From Streptomyces sp. NBRC 109706 (GTDB taxonomy: Bacteria > Actinomycetota > Actinomycetes > Streptomycetales > Streptomycetaceae), in assembly GCF_000974485.1 (NCBI RefSeq), contig NZ_BBOM01000006.1, forward strand, positions 806,001 through 870,000: DNA of 64,000 nucleotides, read 5' to 3'. This document shows, one piece after another, positions 44,850 to 54,293 of the stretch. The notes beneath the pieces are model-generated. The model saw only the letters and a list, made by a program, of their open reading frames with translations. It made no database searches and was not told where the DNA came from. The position numbers and the translations under genes are program-made. How positions within the stretch are numbered: position 1 is the first letter of the stretch; the number at the start of each line of letters is the position of its first letter.

Positions 44850-45347
44850 TCAGACGGGGGAGCCCATCGGGCCGTGGCCGTTGTCGTCGTCGCCGTCCGG
44901 GAGGCGGCAGACCCGTTCCAGATAGAGCGCGACGGCCACCACGGCGATCCCGGCCAGCACCGCCAGACCGGCGTAGAGCGCCTGGTCCCTGCGGTTGGGC
45001 ACGTCCATCCGCTCCAGCAGCAGGAAGAGACCGAAGCCGCCGTAGCCGCCGGCGACCACCGCCGACACCAGGGCGCTGGCCTGCCCCAGGACCACCGCCC
45101 GCGCGGCGCTCAGCCGGTCGACCGGCCGGGCGTCCGGGCGCCGCTCCCGCTGGGCGCGCAGCCGGGAACGCAGCGAGAGCGCGGTGGCCAGCAGCACGGC
45201 GGCGATCAGCGCCAGGATCACCGGGGCGAACAGCGGGACGGCGGGCAGCGTGTTGTCCCAGGACTCCCAGAGCCCGGCCGCCGCCCAGGCCAGCCCGAAG
45301 GCCGCGGCGAACAGCCCTACCAGCGTCCCGATCCGCAGTTGGTTCAC
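44850..45347 (-). CDS. DUF3180 membrane protein
   Basis: The 165-residue protein has four helices in two pairs (about 5-25, 37-57, 88-110, 120-142) with a basic cytoplasmic loop RSRLRAQRERRPDARPVDRLSAAR between them, the DUF3180 pattern. The function is unknown, but the family usually follows folK in actinobacteria, as here. GGAG lies 4 bases before the GTG start. It converges on the osmoprotectant ATPase gene, 11 bases away. Confidence 0.85.
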   Translation of the reverse strand: MNQLRIGTLVGLFAAAFGLAWAAAGLWESWDNTLPAVPLFAPVILALIAAVLLATALSLRSRLRAQRERRPDARPVDRLSAARAVVLGQASALVSAVVAGGYGGFGLFLLLERMDVPNRRDQALYAGLAVLAGIAVVAVALYLERVCRLPDGDDDNGHGPMGSPV

Positions 45348-45405
45348 CGCTCCACGCGCCCCTTGTCGTCGTCTCCTTGCCGCCCCCAGGACGTGCCCGA
45401 CCCCG

Positions 45406-46017
45406 TCAGTCGGGGAGCACCAGCTCCAGGTCGGAGCGGAGCGTCACCCCCTGCTCGGCGACCGAGGCGAGCAACCCGTCCAACGGGCCGTGCCCCGGTA
45501 CCTCGGCCCCCGGCTCGACATCGTGCCATGGCACCAGGACGAAGGCCCGCTCGTGGGCCCGGGGATGCGGCAGGGTGAGCGCCGGATCGGTCGAGGTGAC
45601 GCCCTGGTACGAGACGATGTCCACATCCAGGGTGCGCGGCCCCCAACGGACCTCCCGCACCCGTTCGAACGCCTCCTCGATGGCCTGCGCCCGCTCCAGC
45701 AGCGAGCCCGGCGGGAGCGTCGTCTTCACCAGCACCACGGCGTTGAAGTAGTCGGGCTGCTCGCCCTCCTCGACCCCCACCGGTTTGGTCTCGTAGACCC
45801 GGGACACCGCCTTGACGCGGACCCCGGGGGTGTCCTCCAGCGCGTCCACCGCGCCCTGCAGGTTCTCCAGCCGGTTGCCCGTGTTGCCGCCGATGGACAG
45901 CACGGCGCGTTTCGGGTTGTGCAGCGTGGAGTCGGCCGCGTCCACCTGCCTGACGACGGAGGCGGGCACCGGTTGAACGGTCGGGTCGGGGGAGGAGGCG
46001 GCGTTGCTGGGGGTCAT
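45406..46017 (-). CDS. folK: 2-amino-4-hydroxy-6-hydroxymethyldihydropteridine diphosphokinase
   Basis: The 203-residue enzyme transfers pyrophosphate from ATP to 6-hydroxymethyldihydropterin. HPPK motifs are visible: AVLSIGGNTGNRLENLQGAV, VSRVYETKPVG, YFNAVVLVKTTLPP, the loop VREVRWGPRTLDVDIVSY and LPHPRAHERAFVLVPW. A 37-residue N-terminal extension precedes the domain. The ATG overlaps the folB stop codon (ATGA), so the two are coupled in the order folB, folK. Confidence 0.94.
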   Translation of the reverse strand: MTPSNAASSPDPTVQPVPASVVRQVDAADSTLHNPKRAVLSIGGNTGNRLENLQGAVDALEDTPGVRVKAVSRVYETKPVGVEEGEQPDYFNAVVLVKTTLPPGSLLERAQAIEEAFERVREVRWGPRTLDVDIVSYQGVTSTDPALTLPHPRAHERAFVLVPWHDVEPGAEVPGHGPLDGLLASVAEQGVTLRSDLELVLPD

Positions 46018-46373
46018 GCTCGGCTCCGTTTGATGGTGATGGTCACGTCGTCGAAGGGCACGGTGATCGGGGCCTGCGGCTTGTGCACGGTGACGGTCGT
46101 CTCGGCCACGGCCTGGTGCGTCAGGCACTGGTCGGCGATCCGCTGGGCCAGGGTCTCCACCAGATCGCAGGGTTCGCCCGCGATCAGTGCGGTGATCTGC
46201 TCCGCCACCACCCCGTAGTCCACGGTCCGCGCGAGATCGTCGTGTCGGGCCGCGGGGCCGGTGTCGAGGCCCAGCTCCACGTCCACCACAAAGGTCTGGC
46301 CCTCGGCGCGTTCCCGGGGGAGCACCCCGTGAAAGCCGGTGGCGCGCAGCCCGCGCAGCGCGATGCGGTCCAT
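46014..46373 (-). CDS. folB: Dihydroneopterin aldolase
   Basis: The 119-residue enzyme splits dihydroneopterin to 6-hydroxymethyldihydropterin and glycolaldehyde. MDRIALRGLRATGFHGVLPRE at the start, VDVELGLDT, TVDYGVVAEQI and LVETLAQRIADQCL carry the family active-site residues (E near the N terminus, Y and K/H later). The frame is open further upstream, but the domain begins at this ATG. It is divergent from folP; the 278-base interval between has GC-rich sequence and the folP -10. Confidence 0.94.
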   Translation of the reverse strand: MDRIALRGLRATGFHGVLPRERAEGQTFVVDVELGLDTGPAARHDDLARTVDYGVVAEQITALIAGEPCDLVETLAQRIADQCLTHQAVAETTVTVHKPQAPITVPFDDVTITIKRSRA

Positions 46374-46639
46374 GGTTCTCGCTCCCTGCCGTCTGGTGCG
46401 TGGCCGTGCCCGGTCGTGCGTCGGTTTCGCTCGTACCCCGCACGGCGTCCTCGTACCTGGCTGGTTCGGCCGGTCTCTGGCTTGTTTTGAGGTGTTCGAA
46501 TCTACCCGCGACCTTCGGGCGCTCGGTCGCGGCACCGGGGTCAGCGCCGCCGGCACCCCGTCCTGTTCCCGTCCCGGCCGGTGGGAACGCCTTCCGGGGC
46601 CGTTCCGGGCGACCGCCGGATGGGTATGCGACCAGCGCC

Positions 46640-46645
46640 TACCCT
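46640..46645 (+). promoter_or_regulatory. -10 hexamer, leaderless folP promoter
   Basis: TACCCT is followed by 6 bases and the folP ATG at 46652. Confidence 0.5.
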
Positions 46646-46651
46646 GGTCGC

Positions 46652-47527
46652 ATGAGCATCTCGCACGGCCAGGTGACAGGTCTGCCCCGCTGGGACCGCT
46701 GCGCGGTGATGGGGGTGGTGAATGTCACACCGGACTCCTTCTCCGACGGAGGACGGTGGTTCGACACCGGGGACGCCGTGAAACGCGGCCTCGACCTGCT
46801 GGCCGACGGGGCCGATCTGGTGGACGTGGGCGGCGAGTCGACCCGCCCGGGCGCCACCCGGGTGGACGAGGCCGAGGAGCTGCGCCGCGTCGTCCCCGTG
46901 GTCCGCGAGCTGGCCGCCCAGGGCGCGTTGATCAGCGTCGACACCATGCGCGCCACGGTGGCCGAACGCGCCATCGAGGCCGGCGCCCGGCTGGTCAACG
47001 ACGTCAGCGGCGGCCGGGCCGATGCCGCGATGGTGCCGCTGGTGGCCGATGCCGGCGTGCCGTTCGTGGTGATGCACTGGCGCGGCCAGAGCGTGGACAT
47101 GAACGACCGGGCGATCTACCGGGACGTGGTCGGCGAGGTGATCGCCGAGCTGCGGGAGAGCGTCGCGGCCGCCGTGGCCGGCGGCGTCGCCGAGGACCGG
47201 CTGATCGTCGACCCGGGCCTCGGCTTCGCCAAGAACGCCCCGCAGGATCTGGCGCTGATGGCCGGGATCGGCACGCTGCGCGCCGAGTTGGGCCTGCCGC
47301 TGCTGGTCGCCGCCTCCCGGAAGCGGTTCCTCGGCCGGGTGCTGGCCGGCCCGGACGGCACCCCGCCGCCGGCCAGGGAGCGGGACGCGGCCACCGCGGC
47401 GATCTCCGCGCTGTCGGCCACGGCTGGGGCGTGGGCTGTGCGGGTACACGAGGCTCGGGCCAGCGCGGACGCGGTCCGGGTGGCCCGGGCCGTCGCGGAG
47501 GCGAAGAGCGGGGAGGGAGCGGCATGA
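46652..47527 (+). CDS. folP: Dihydropteroate synthase
   Basis: The 291-residue enzyme joins p-aminobenzoate to the pterin pyrophosphate and is the sulfonamide target. MGVVNVTPDSFSDGG, DVGGESTRPGATRV, LVNDVSGGRAD, VVMHWRG, DPGLGFAKN and LLVAASRKRFLG are the complete set of family signatures. The frame is open upstream, but TACCCT at leaderless distance and the domain start fix ATG 46652. It overlaps the next gene (ATGA). Confidence 0.96.
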   Translation: MSISHGQVTGLPRWDRCAVMGVVNVTPDSFSDGGRWFDTGDAVKRGLDLLADGADLVDVGGESTRPGATRVDEAEELRRVVPVVRELAAQGALISVDTMRATVAERAIEAGARLVNDVSGGRADAAMVPLVADAGVPFVVMHWRGQSVDMNDRAIYRDVVGEVIAELRESVAAAVAGGVAEDRLIVDPGLGFAKNAPQDLALMAGIGTLRAELGLPLLVAASRKRFLGRVLAGPDGTPPPARERDAATAAISALSATAGAWAVRVHEARASADAVRVARAVAEAKSGEGAA

Positions 47528-48036
47528 CGGGAGCGCGCACCGACATCGAGGCGGTGGAGGCGGCCAACACGGCGCTGTACGACGCGATCGAGCAGGGCGA
47601 TCTCGACGCCCTGACGGAACGGTGGTTGACCGACGACATCAGCGTGGTCCACCCCGGCTGGCCGGTGATCAACGGTCGGGACGAGGTGTTGCGGTCCTAT
47701 GCGTTGATCATGGCCAACACCGAGTACATCCAGTTCTTCCTGACCGATGTCGAGGTCTCCGTACTGGGCGACACGGCCCTGGTGACCTGCACCGAGAACA
47801 TCCTCAGCGGCGGCCCGTCCGAGGCGGACGGCTCCACGGGTCCGCTGGTCGGCGGCCTGGTCGTGGCCACCAACGTGTTCCGCCGGGCGGAGGACGGCGA
47901 CTGGCGCGTCTGGTCCCACCACGGCTCACCGGTGCTGATCGACCGGGACGACGAGGACGACGCCGACGCCTCCGACGACGACACCGCCTCCGCCGACGAC
48001 GGTGTCGCCGACGGCTCCGACGACACCATCGGCTGA
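47524..48036 (+). CDS. SnoaL/NTF2-like protein with acidic tail
   Basis: The 170-residue protein has an NTF2-like cone domain (about 1-140): ANTALYDAIEQGDLDALTERWLTDDISVVHPGWPVINGRDEVL, then strand blocks ending WRVWSHHGSPVL. The last 30 residues are mostly Asp, Ala and Ser. It is coupled to folP by ATGA, and this pairing recurs in streptomycetes, but its role in folate synthesis, if any, is unknown. Confidence 0.87.
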   Translation: MTGARTDIEAVEAANTALYDAIEQGDLDALTERWLTDDISVVHPGWPVINGRDEVLRSYALIMANTEYIQFFLTDVEVSVLGDTALVTCTENILSGGPSEADGSTGPLVGGLVVATNVFRRAEDGDWRVWSHHGSPVLIDRDDEDDADASDDDTASADDGVADGSDDTIG

Positions 48037-48048
48037 CGGGGGGCCTCG

Positions 48049-48396
48049 ATGACCGGCGAGGGACCGGAGTATGTCTTCGACCAGGTGCAGATAGGCAGGG
48101 GGCTGCGGCCCCTGGCCCAGCACGGGTTCGTCGTCGTGGACCGGGGGACGCTGACCCTCCTCGGCAGCGACCGGCGGCGCATCGACAGCGCGCCCCTGGC
48201 GACGGTCACCGGCAGGCCGGTGCGGATGACCCGCGGCCAGACCGTCGCGCTGACGGTCAACGGCACCAGGTACAACGTCTCCCCCGGCTGGGGCGCCCGC
48301 CCCCGCCTCGTCCTCCCCGGCGACACGGCCCACGTCAGAACCGCCGCCCAGGCCCTCCTCCACCTCGTCGCCGAGGGCGGCGGCCGGGTCTCCTGA
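48049..48396 (+). CDS. Hypothetical protein, 115 aa
   Basis: I do not recognise this family. The protein is soluble and strand-rich (LRPLAQHGFVVVDRGTLTLLGS, DSAPLATVTGRPVRMTRGQTVALTVNGTRYNV) with no cysteine and no membrane helix. It starts 12 bases after the NTF2-like gene with GGGGGG as a ribosome binding site, so it is the third gene of the folP operon. No paralogue is visible in the window. Confidence 0.7.
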   Translation: MTGEGPEYVFDQVQIGRGLRPLAQHGFVVVDRGTLTLLGSDRRRIDSAPLATVTGRPVRMTRGQTVALTVNGTRYNVSPGWGARPRLVLPGDTAHVRTAAQALLHLVAEGGGRVS

Positions 48397-48398
48397 CG

Positions 48399-48429
48399 GG
48401 ACCGTGCGGCCTGCGCGGCCGGCGGGTCC
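48399..48429. terminator. Hairpin after the folP operon
   Basis: GGACC (48399-48403) pairs with GGTCC (48425-48429) around an inner GGCC/GGCC stem. The interval 48397-48642 between convergent genes holds nothing else that I can identify. Confidence 0.4.
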
Positions 48430-48642
48430 GGAACCGGTTCCTCGGTGGGGCGTGGGTCGGGGGCACCTGGCTTTCGCCGGAGGCCGGCGAAGCCTGCGGC
48501 CCGCTGCCGCCGAGCGCGCGGAGCCCGTCTTCCTCGGGGCCGTCCGGCGTCCGGCGTCCGTCGACCGGGCCGCTGCCGGAGGCCGGCGCGTGGCCGGTGA
48601 AGCGGCGGCCGTCGAGCGGGGAACCCCGCCCGGCGGGGACGG

Positions 48643-50073
48643 TCAGGTTTCGTCCGTGGAGGTGGGGGCGTTCGGTGCGGGTGGGCGGGGGGTGAGCCAG
48701 CGGTCGGGGGTGGCGGTGCGGCGGCCCAGGCGGGAGCGGTCGGCCTGTCGGGCGACCTCATCGGCCGCGTAGGCCGCGTCCTGGAGCCGGGCGGTCGCCG
48801 TGCCGTTCGCGCCCTGGTCGACATGGATGGAGGCCAGGCCGAGCCGCTGTTCCCAGGGCCCCTGGGTGAGGCGGACGCTCTGCACCTTGGCGTGCGGCAC
48901 CAGCGTGTGCACCCGCCGCAGCCGCCCGGCGCGGGCGACGAAGACGGCGTCCGTCACGCCGTGGCCGTAGCCGACCCGCCATACCGGCACCGCCCAACGG
49001 GCCCGCCGGGGCGCCGTGGTGACCTGGGCCAGGGTCTCGTCGAGGCGCACATCGGGCAGGATGCGGCCGAGGAGTTCGACCGCGGTGGCGCGGGTGGCGA
49101 CGGGGAGCAGCAGCCCGCGTTCGTTGCCCTCGCCGGCCACGTCCAGCTCCACGCGGAGCCAGCCCCTGGGCCGCCAGAGCAGTGGTTCGACGATCCGCAC
49201 CGCCTGGACCCGGCCGGGCGGAACGGTGGCGTGGTCGCGCTGCAGCAGCCCGTGGTCCAGGCGCAGCCCGTCGGGGGACTCGCTGACCGTCCAGCCGTAC
49301 TGGGTGAGGAACGCGCCCAGCGAGCCGCGCCAGATCGCGGCCAGCAGCGGGACCAGTACCGCGAGGGCGGGGAAGACGCTGGCGGTGGCCAGCCAGATCA
49401 GCGGGGTGATGACCAGGGCGGCCAGCAGCGCGCCCCAGCCGACGCCAAGCAGCGCCAGCGACCAGCCGAGCATCCGCGCGTCGACCTGGTGGAGCTGATG
49501 GGCCGGCGCCTCGCCCGCGCCGGGGGCGGCCTCGGGTGCGATGCCGGCGGCCCGGGCGAGCAGTTCGGCGCGCAGGTCGGCGGCCTCGCCCTCGTCGAGG
49601 AAGGCCAGCTCGTCGGCCGATCCCGAGCCGACCACGTCCATCTTCAGCTTGGCGACGCCGAACGCCCTGGCCAGCAGGGGGCGGGAGATGTCGATGGCCT
49701 GGATGCGGTCCAGCCGCAGATGGGCGGTGCGGCGGAACAACAGCCCGGTGCGGATGCGGAGTTCGGTGTCGGTGACCAGATAGCGGGTGACCCGCCAGGA
49801 GAGGTACCCGTAGGCGGTGGCGCCCAGCACCAGCACCGCGACCCCGAGCAGCAGCCAGCCGAGGCCGTCGCCCTGGGCCTGGTCGCGCACCTCGGACGCG
49901 TTCTGCAGGGCCACCGCGAAGAGCCCGGCCACCGGCGCCCAGGCCCGCCGCCAGGGGGTGAGCGGATGGAGCCGCTTGCCCCGCCCGGCGGGAATCTCGG
50001 CGGAAGTCTCGGTGGAAACCTCGGCGGGAGACTCCGTGGCCTGCCCCTCGGCCCGTTCCGGCTCCTCGTTCAT
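48643..50073 (-). CDS. Membrane protein with repeated bacterial PH (YdbT-type) domains
   Basis: The 476-residue protein has two pairs of membrane helices (about 48-65 and 72-92; 205-225 and 230-250), each followed by a bPH2 domain (RVTRYLVTDTELRIRTGLLFRRTAHLRLDRIQAIDI; WTVSESPDGLRLDHGLLQR), and a third PH-like part (VFVARAGRLRRVHTLVPHAKVQSVRLTQGP). This is the YdbS/YdbT architecture, linked to lipid asymmetry and envelope stress resistance. The ATG has GGGAG at 7 bases. It follows the smaller PH protein gene by 29 bases. Confidence 0.87.
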   Translation of the reverse strand: MNEEPERAEGQATESPAEVSTETSAEIPAGRGKRLHPLTPWRRAWAPVAGLFAVALQNASEVRDQAQGDGLGWLLLGVAVLVLGATAYGYLSWRVTRYLVTDTELRIRTGLLFRRTAHLRLDRIQAIDISRPLLARAFGVAKLKMDVVGSGSADELAFLDEGEAADLRAELLARAAGIAPEAAPGAGEAPAHQLHQVDARMLGWSLALLGVGWGALLAALVITPLIWLATASVFPALAVLVPLLAAIWRGSLGAFLTQYGWTVSESPDGLRLDHGLLQRDHATVPPGRVQAVRIVEPLLWRPRGWLRVELDVAGEGNERGLLLPVATRATAVELLGRILPDVRLDETLAQVTTAPRRARWAVPVWRVGYGHGVTDAVFVARAGRLRRVHTLVPHAKVQSVRLTQGPWEQRLGLASIHVDQGANGTATARLQDAAYAADEVARQADRSRLGRRTATPDRWLTPRPPAPNAPTSTDET

Positions 50074-50102
50074 CCTGTTCTCCCGGCCGTGCATCCGGGC
50101 CG

Positions 50103-50612
50103 TCACAGCCCGGCCGAACGGGCTTCGCCGAGTTCGGTCAGGCGGTCGCGGAGGCGTTCCGCCTCGGCCGGGGAGAGCCCGGGGATGGTGGCGTCGGTTG
50201 CCGCGGCGGCGGTGTGCAGTTGCAGCCGCGCCAGGCCGAACTTCCGTTCGAGCGGCCCCGAGGTGACCTCGACCAGCTGCATCCGGCCATAGGGCACCAC
50301 CGTCAACTGACGCCAGAGGACACCCCGGTTGATCAGCAGATCGTCGTCCCGTTCCAGATAGCGCCAGGAGCGCCAGTTGCGGCCGAGCGCCCACCAGCCC
50401 CAGCCGGCGCCGGCCAGCGGTGGCACCGCGAGCAGCGCCCACAGGGGCGCGCCGAGCAGCGTGGGCAGCAGCACCGCGGCCACCGCCAGCGGCCCGAGCC
50501 AGCAGACCAGCAGCAGCCGCCGCAGCGACAGCACCCCAGGATCGATGGGGCGCCAGCGGTCCGCCGCGTCGGACCGCCCGTCCGGCCCGGGCCCGCGCGC
50601 AACCGTGTCCAT
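50103..50612 (-). CDS. Small PH-domain membrane protein (YdbS-type)
   Basis: The 169-residue protein has two membrane helices (about 32-75) and one bPH2 domain (YLERDDDLLINRGVLWRQLTVVPYGRMQLVEVTSGPLERKFGLARLQLHTAA). It is the small partner of the three-PH protein downstream, matching the ydbS-ydbT pair. TAAGCT lies 6 bases before the ATG, so the operon is probably leaderless. Confidence 0.88.
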   Translation of the reverse strand: MDTVARGPGPDGRSDAADRWRPIDPGVLSLRRLLLVCWLGPLAVAAVLLPTLLGAPLWALLAVPPLAGAGWGWWALGRNWRSWRYLERDDDLLINRGVLWRQLTVVPYGRMQLVEVTSGPLERKFGLARLQLHTAAAATDATIPGLSPAEAERLRDRLTELGEARSAGL

Positions 50613-50719
50613 ACCCGAAGCTTAGAACGCCGGGCCGAAAGCCGGTCGGCGATCACGGAGGGTGATGGATGGCTCCCGGGTCAAGACGACCGCGCGGCCG
50701 AGGTGACAGACTGACCGGC

Positions 50720-51907
50720 ATGGCTGACACGGCTCATCGGGGTGGCGCGGCGGCATCCGCGGGCGGCACCGACACCACGGTCGGCATCGGCGGCGCGGCC
50801 GAGAGCACCGACATGGTGCTCAATATCGGTCCCCAACACCCGTCCACCCACGGTGTGTTGCGGCTGCGGCTGGTGTTGGACGGCGAGCGGATCTCGCAGG
50901 CCGAGCCGGTTGTCGGCTATATGCACCGGGGCGCGGAGAAGCTGTTCGAGGTCCGCGACTACCGGCAGATCATCGTGTTGGCCAACCGGCACGACTGGCT
51001 CTCCGCCTTCGCCAACGAACTCGGGGTGGTGCTGGCCGTCGAGCGGATGCTGGGCATGGAGGTGCCCGAACGCGCCGTCTGGCTGCGCACCCTGCTGGCC
51101 GAGCTGAACCGGGTGCTCAACCATCTGATGTTCCTCGGCTCCTACCCGCTCGAACTGGGCGGACTGACCCCGATCTTCTACTCCTTCACCGAGCGGGAGA
51201 GCATCCAGCGGGTGATGGAGGAGGTGTCGGGCGGCCGGATGCACTACATGTTCAACCGGGTCGGCGGCCTCAAGGAGGAGCTGCCCGCCGGCTGGCAGGG
51301 CCGCACCCGCGAGGCCGTCCGCGCGGTCGGCGCCGGCCTGACCCGGCTGGACGAACTGGTGTCGGGCAACGAGGTGTTCCGCGCCCGCACCAGGGGCGTC
51401 GGGGTGCTGCGCCCCGAGGTGGCGCACGCGTACGGGGTGACCGGGCCGATCGCCAGGGCCAGCGGCGTCGACTTCGACCTGCGCCGGGACGAGCCCTACC
51501 TCGCCTACGGCGAGTTGGCCGACACGCTGCGGGTGGCCACCCGGCGGGAGGGCGACTGCCTGGCCCGCTTCGAGGTGCTGCTCGACCAGACGCGCAACTC
51601 CCTGGAACTGGCCGAAGCCTGCCTGGACCGGCTGGCCGAACTGCCGCCGGGGCCCGTCAACCAGCGCCTGCCCAAGGTGCTGAAGGCGCCGGAGGGCGCG
51701 ACCTACGCCTGGACGGAGAACCCACTGGGCGTCAACGGCTACTACCTGGTCTCCAAGGGCGAGAAGACCCCGCACCGGCTGAAGCTCCGCTCCGCCTCGT
51801 TCAACAACATCCAGGCGCTCAGCGAACTGCTGCCCGGTACCCTGGTCGCCGACATGGTGGCCATCCTCGGCTCCTTCTTCTTCGTTGTCGGCGACATCGA
51901 CAAGTAG
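50720..51907 (+). CDS. nuoD: NADH-quinone oxidoreductase subunit D paralogue (lone NuoD)
   Basis: The 395-residue protein has [53 protein letters not shown] and the C-terminal [13 protein letters not shown] with a GDIDK end, i.e. a full 49-kDa/NuoD subunit of complex I. It is not in a nuo operon and is about 45 residues shorter than operon-encoded actinobacterial NuoD as I recall it. R48 in HGVLR matches the arginine near cluster N2. A MidA-type methyltransferase gene lies 18 bases away, tail to tail. Confidence 0.92.
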   Translation: MADTAHRGGAAASAGGTDTTVGIGGAAESTDMVLNIGPQHPSTHGVLRLRLVLDGERISQAEPVVGYMHRGAEKLFEVRDYRQIIVLANRHDWLSAFANELGVVLAVERMLGMEVPERAVWLRTLLAELNRVLNHLMFLGSYPLELGGLTPIFYSFTERESIQRVMEEVSGGRMHYMFNRVGGLKEELPAGWQGRTREAVRAVGAGLTRLDELVSGNEVFRARTRGVGVLRPEVAHAYGVTGPIARASGVDFDLRRDEPYLAYGELADTLRVATRREGDCLARFEVLLDQTRNSLELAEACLDRLAELPPGPVNQRLPKVLKAPEGATYAWTENPLGVNGYYLVSKGEKTPHRLKLRSASFNNIQALSELLPGTLVADMVAILGSFFFVVGDIDK

Positions 51908-51925
51908 CCCACGGCGAGGGTCCGT

Positions 51926-52921
51926 TCAGTCGGTCGACTCACCCGGCCAGTGAATGTCCACGCCGACCGGGCACAGCAGCCAGTGGAAGCCGCCGAGCCC
52001 CGCCGGATCGGTGAGTTCGGCCGCCTCGCCGGCGTCCCGCAGCGCGCGCAGATAGCCGGCCGGATCGCGGCTCGCCAGCTCGTACGGCGGCCGTGCGCCG
52101 CGCACCCCCAGCGCGTGCAGCGCCGCCCGCTGGGTCAGCGTCCTGGCCCCCGGCCCGGCGCAGGAGTCCGAGGCGAGATGGGCGGTGAGATCCATCGAGC
52201 CGTCCGGCACCGGCGCCACAGCGCGCCCCGCGCGATAGCCGGTGAGGGTGCCGGACACCGGCCGCTCCGCCCGGAGATGGGCGTAGTCGACGGCCACCGC
52301 CAGCCCCCCGGCCAGGCCGCCGACCGCCGCCGCCCAGGCCAGATCCCGGGGCAGGCCGATCTCCGCCCGCTCGCCCGGCCGGCCGGCCAGCGGCCACCAC
52401 CGCGCCAACCACGCCGCGTCCGCGCCCTCGACCGGCCCGGCCAACCGTTCCGTTCCGTCCGGCGCCACCTCGACCAGCCGGGGCACGCCGTCCTCGTCGG
52501 TCTCCGCCACCTCCAACGGCACGTTGTCCAGCCACTCGTTGGCGAAGAGCAGCCCGACCACGCCGGCCGGCGGCTCGGCCCGCCACTCGATCCGGGGATC
52601 GAGACCGGCCGGCCTGGGCGCGCGTTCCACCGCGAACGGACGTAGCCGCGCCGCCAGTTCGGGTGCCGTGCGGGCGAGCACCCCGGTCAGCAACTCGCCG
52701 CGGCCCGCGCCCAGATCGACCAGCGCCAGCTCGGCCGGCGCGTCCAGCGCCTCGTCGACCCGGCGCAACAGCCGCGCCACCGCCTCGGCGAAGAGCGGCG
52801 AGGCATGCACCGAGGTACGGAAGTGCGCCGCCGGGCGCTCCCGGAGATAGAAGCCCCCGGGCCCGTAGAGCGCGCGCTCCATCGCCGCGCGCCAGCCGAG
52901 GAACACGGGCTCCGTCCGCAT
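51926..52921 (-). CDS. MidA/NDUFAF7-type SAM-dependent methyltransferase
   Basis: The 331-residue protein belongs to COG1565/DUF185: it starts [38 protein letters not shown], has a SAM loop [14 protein letters not shown], and [15 protein letters not shown], the catalytic block of the family. Mitochondrial NDUFAF7 symmetrically dimethylates an arginine of NDUFS2 (the NuoD homologue). The gene is convergent with a NuoD gene here, so that protein is the obvious candidate substrate. ATG 52921 has AGGAG at 6 bases. Confidence 0.88.
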   Translation of the reverse strand: MRTEPVFLGWRAAMERALYGPGGFYLRERPAAHFRTSVHASPLFAEAVARLLRRVDEALDAPAELALVDLGAGRGELLTGVLARTAPELAARLRPFAVERAPRPAGLDPRIEWRAEPPAGVVGLLFANEWLDNVPLEVAETDEDGVPRLVEVAPDGTERLAGPVEGADAAWLARWWPLAGRPGERAEIGLPRDLAWAAAVGGLAGGLAVAVDYAHLRAERPVSGTLTGYRAGRAVAPVPDGSMDLTAHLASDSCAGPGARTLTQRAALHALGVRGARPPYELASRDPAGYLRALRDAGEAAELTDPAGLGGFHWLLCPVGVDIHWPGESTD

Positions 52922-53045
52922 GGGATCTCCTGTCGTCGTGGGGTCGTCGTGCTCGGGCCCGTCCACCTTGAGGAGTAGTTGAGCGCTGGATGTATCGGTC
53001 GTCGGGTTGACTCCCCGGCCCGATGTAGTGGCTACTCTGGGTGAA

Positions 53046-54245
53046 GTGAACCGGCTCTATGACTTTCTCCGCCGTCACCCCCTCTGGGTCGACGGCTGCT
53101 GGGCGTTTGTGCTGGTGATCAGCTCCATCCTCGTCGTCGCCGAGCCGAGCTACGAGGGGCCGGAGGTGGGTGGCCTGATCGCCACGCTGCTGCTCGGCGT
53201 CGTGATCATGCTCCGCCGCCGTTGGCCTGCCCATATGCTCGTGCTCGCCATCGTCACCGGGCTCTTCCAGGTCGCGGCGGACATCACCCCGCTCCCGGCC
53301 GACTTCGCACTGCTGGTGATCACCTTCACGGTGGCCGCCAGGCCCGAGCGCTGGCCGTCCCGGATGGGGCTGGTGATGTCCGTGGCGGCGCCGGCCCTGA
53401 ACGCGATCCGGTGGCCGCCGGCGGAGGGCGGCACGCTGTTCAACCGCGTGATCTCCGCCATTTTCGTCGGTGTCGCCTTCTGCCTCGCCTGGGTGCTGGG
53501 CGATTCGCTGCGCACCCGCCGCGCCTACTACGCGGAGCTGGAGGAGCGCGCCGCCCGGCTCGAACTGGAGCGGGAGACCCAGGCGCGGATGGCCGTCGCC
53601 GCCGAACGCGCCAGGATCGCGCGGGAGTTGCACGATGTGGTGGCGCACAACGTCTCCGTGATGGTGGTCCAGGCCGACGGCGCGGCCTATGTGCTCGACA
53701 GCGCCCCCGAGCAGACGTTGAACGCGCTCAAGACCATCTCCGGCACCGGCCGGCAGGCGCTCACCGAGATGCGCCGGCTGCTGGGCGTGCTGCGCACCGA
53801 GGAGAGCCAGGTCGGCGCGCAGGACTACGTTCCCCAGCCGGGCGTCGAGCAGCTGTCCGATCTGGTCGACCAGGTGCGGGACACGGGGCTGCCGGTCGAG
53901 TTCCGGATAGCGGGCACGCCGAGGCCGCTGCCCAGCGGCGTCGAGTTGACCGCCTACCGCATCGTGCAGGAGGCGCTGACCAACACCCGCAAGCACGGCG
54001 GCCCCGACGCCGGCGCCACGGTCACCCTGGAGTACGGCGGCGAATCGCTCACGGTGCTCGCCGAGGACGACGGGCGCGGCGCCCAGCAGGAGCTGTACGA
54101 GGGGCGCGGCGCCGACGGCCAGGGCCATGGTCTGATCGGGATGCGGGAGCGGGTCGGCATGGTCAACGGCCTGCTGGTCGCCGGCCCCCGCCCCGGGGGC
54201 GGCTTCCGCATCAGCGCCACCCTGCCGCTGTCCGGCGGCGACTGA
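53046..54245 (+). CDS. Sensor histidine kinase (HisKA_3 type)
   Basis: The 399-residue kinase has four or five membrane helices (about 15-150), a coiled-coil linker, phosphosite H196 in [20 protein letters not shown], and an HATPase domain ([12 protein letters not shown], then [16 protein letters not shown]). It pairs with the response regulator 48 bases downstream. The GTG is chosen because TACTCT lies 7 bases upstream; a TTG 39 bases earlier is in frame but sits in the promoter. Confidence 0.93.
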   Translation: MNRLYDFLRRHPLWVDGCWAFVLVISSILVVAEPSYEGPEVGGLIATLLLGVVIMLRRRWPAHMLVLAIVTGLFQVAADITPLPADFALLVITFTVAARPERWPSRMGLVMSVAAPALNAIRWPPAEGGTLFNRVISAIFVGVAFCLAWVLGDSLRTRRAYYAELEERAARLELERETQARMAVAAERARIARELHDVVAHNVSVMVVQADGAAYVLDSAPEQTLNALKTISGTGRQALTEMRRLLGVLRTEESQVGAQDYVPQPGVEQLSDLVDQVRDTGLPVEFRIAGTPRPLPSGVELTAYRIVQEALTNTRKHGGPDAGATVTLEYGGESLTVLAEDDGRGAQQELYEGRGADGQGHGLIGMRERVGMVNGLLVAGPRPGGGFRISATLPLSGGD

Positions 54246-54293
54246 GCGCGGCCGGCGTCCGCTACGCCATGACCACCGAGGGGGAGAGCCAAG

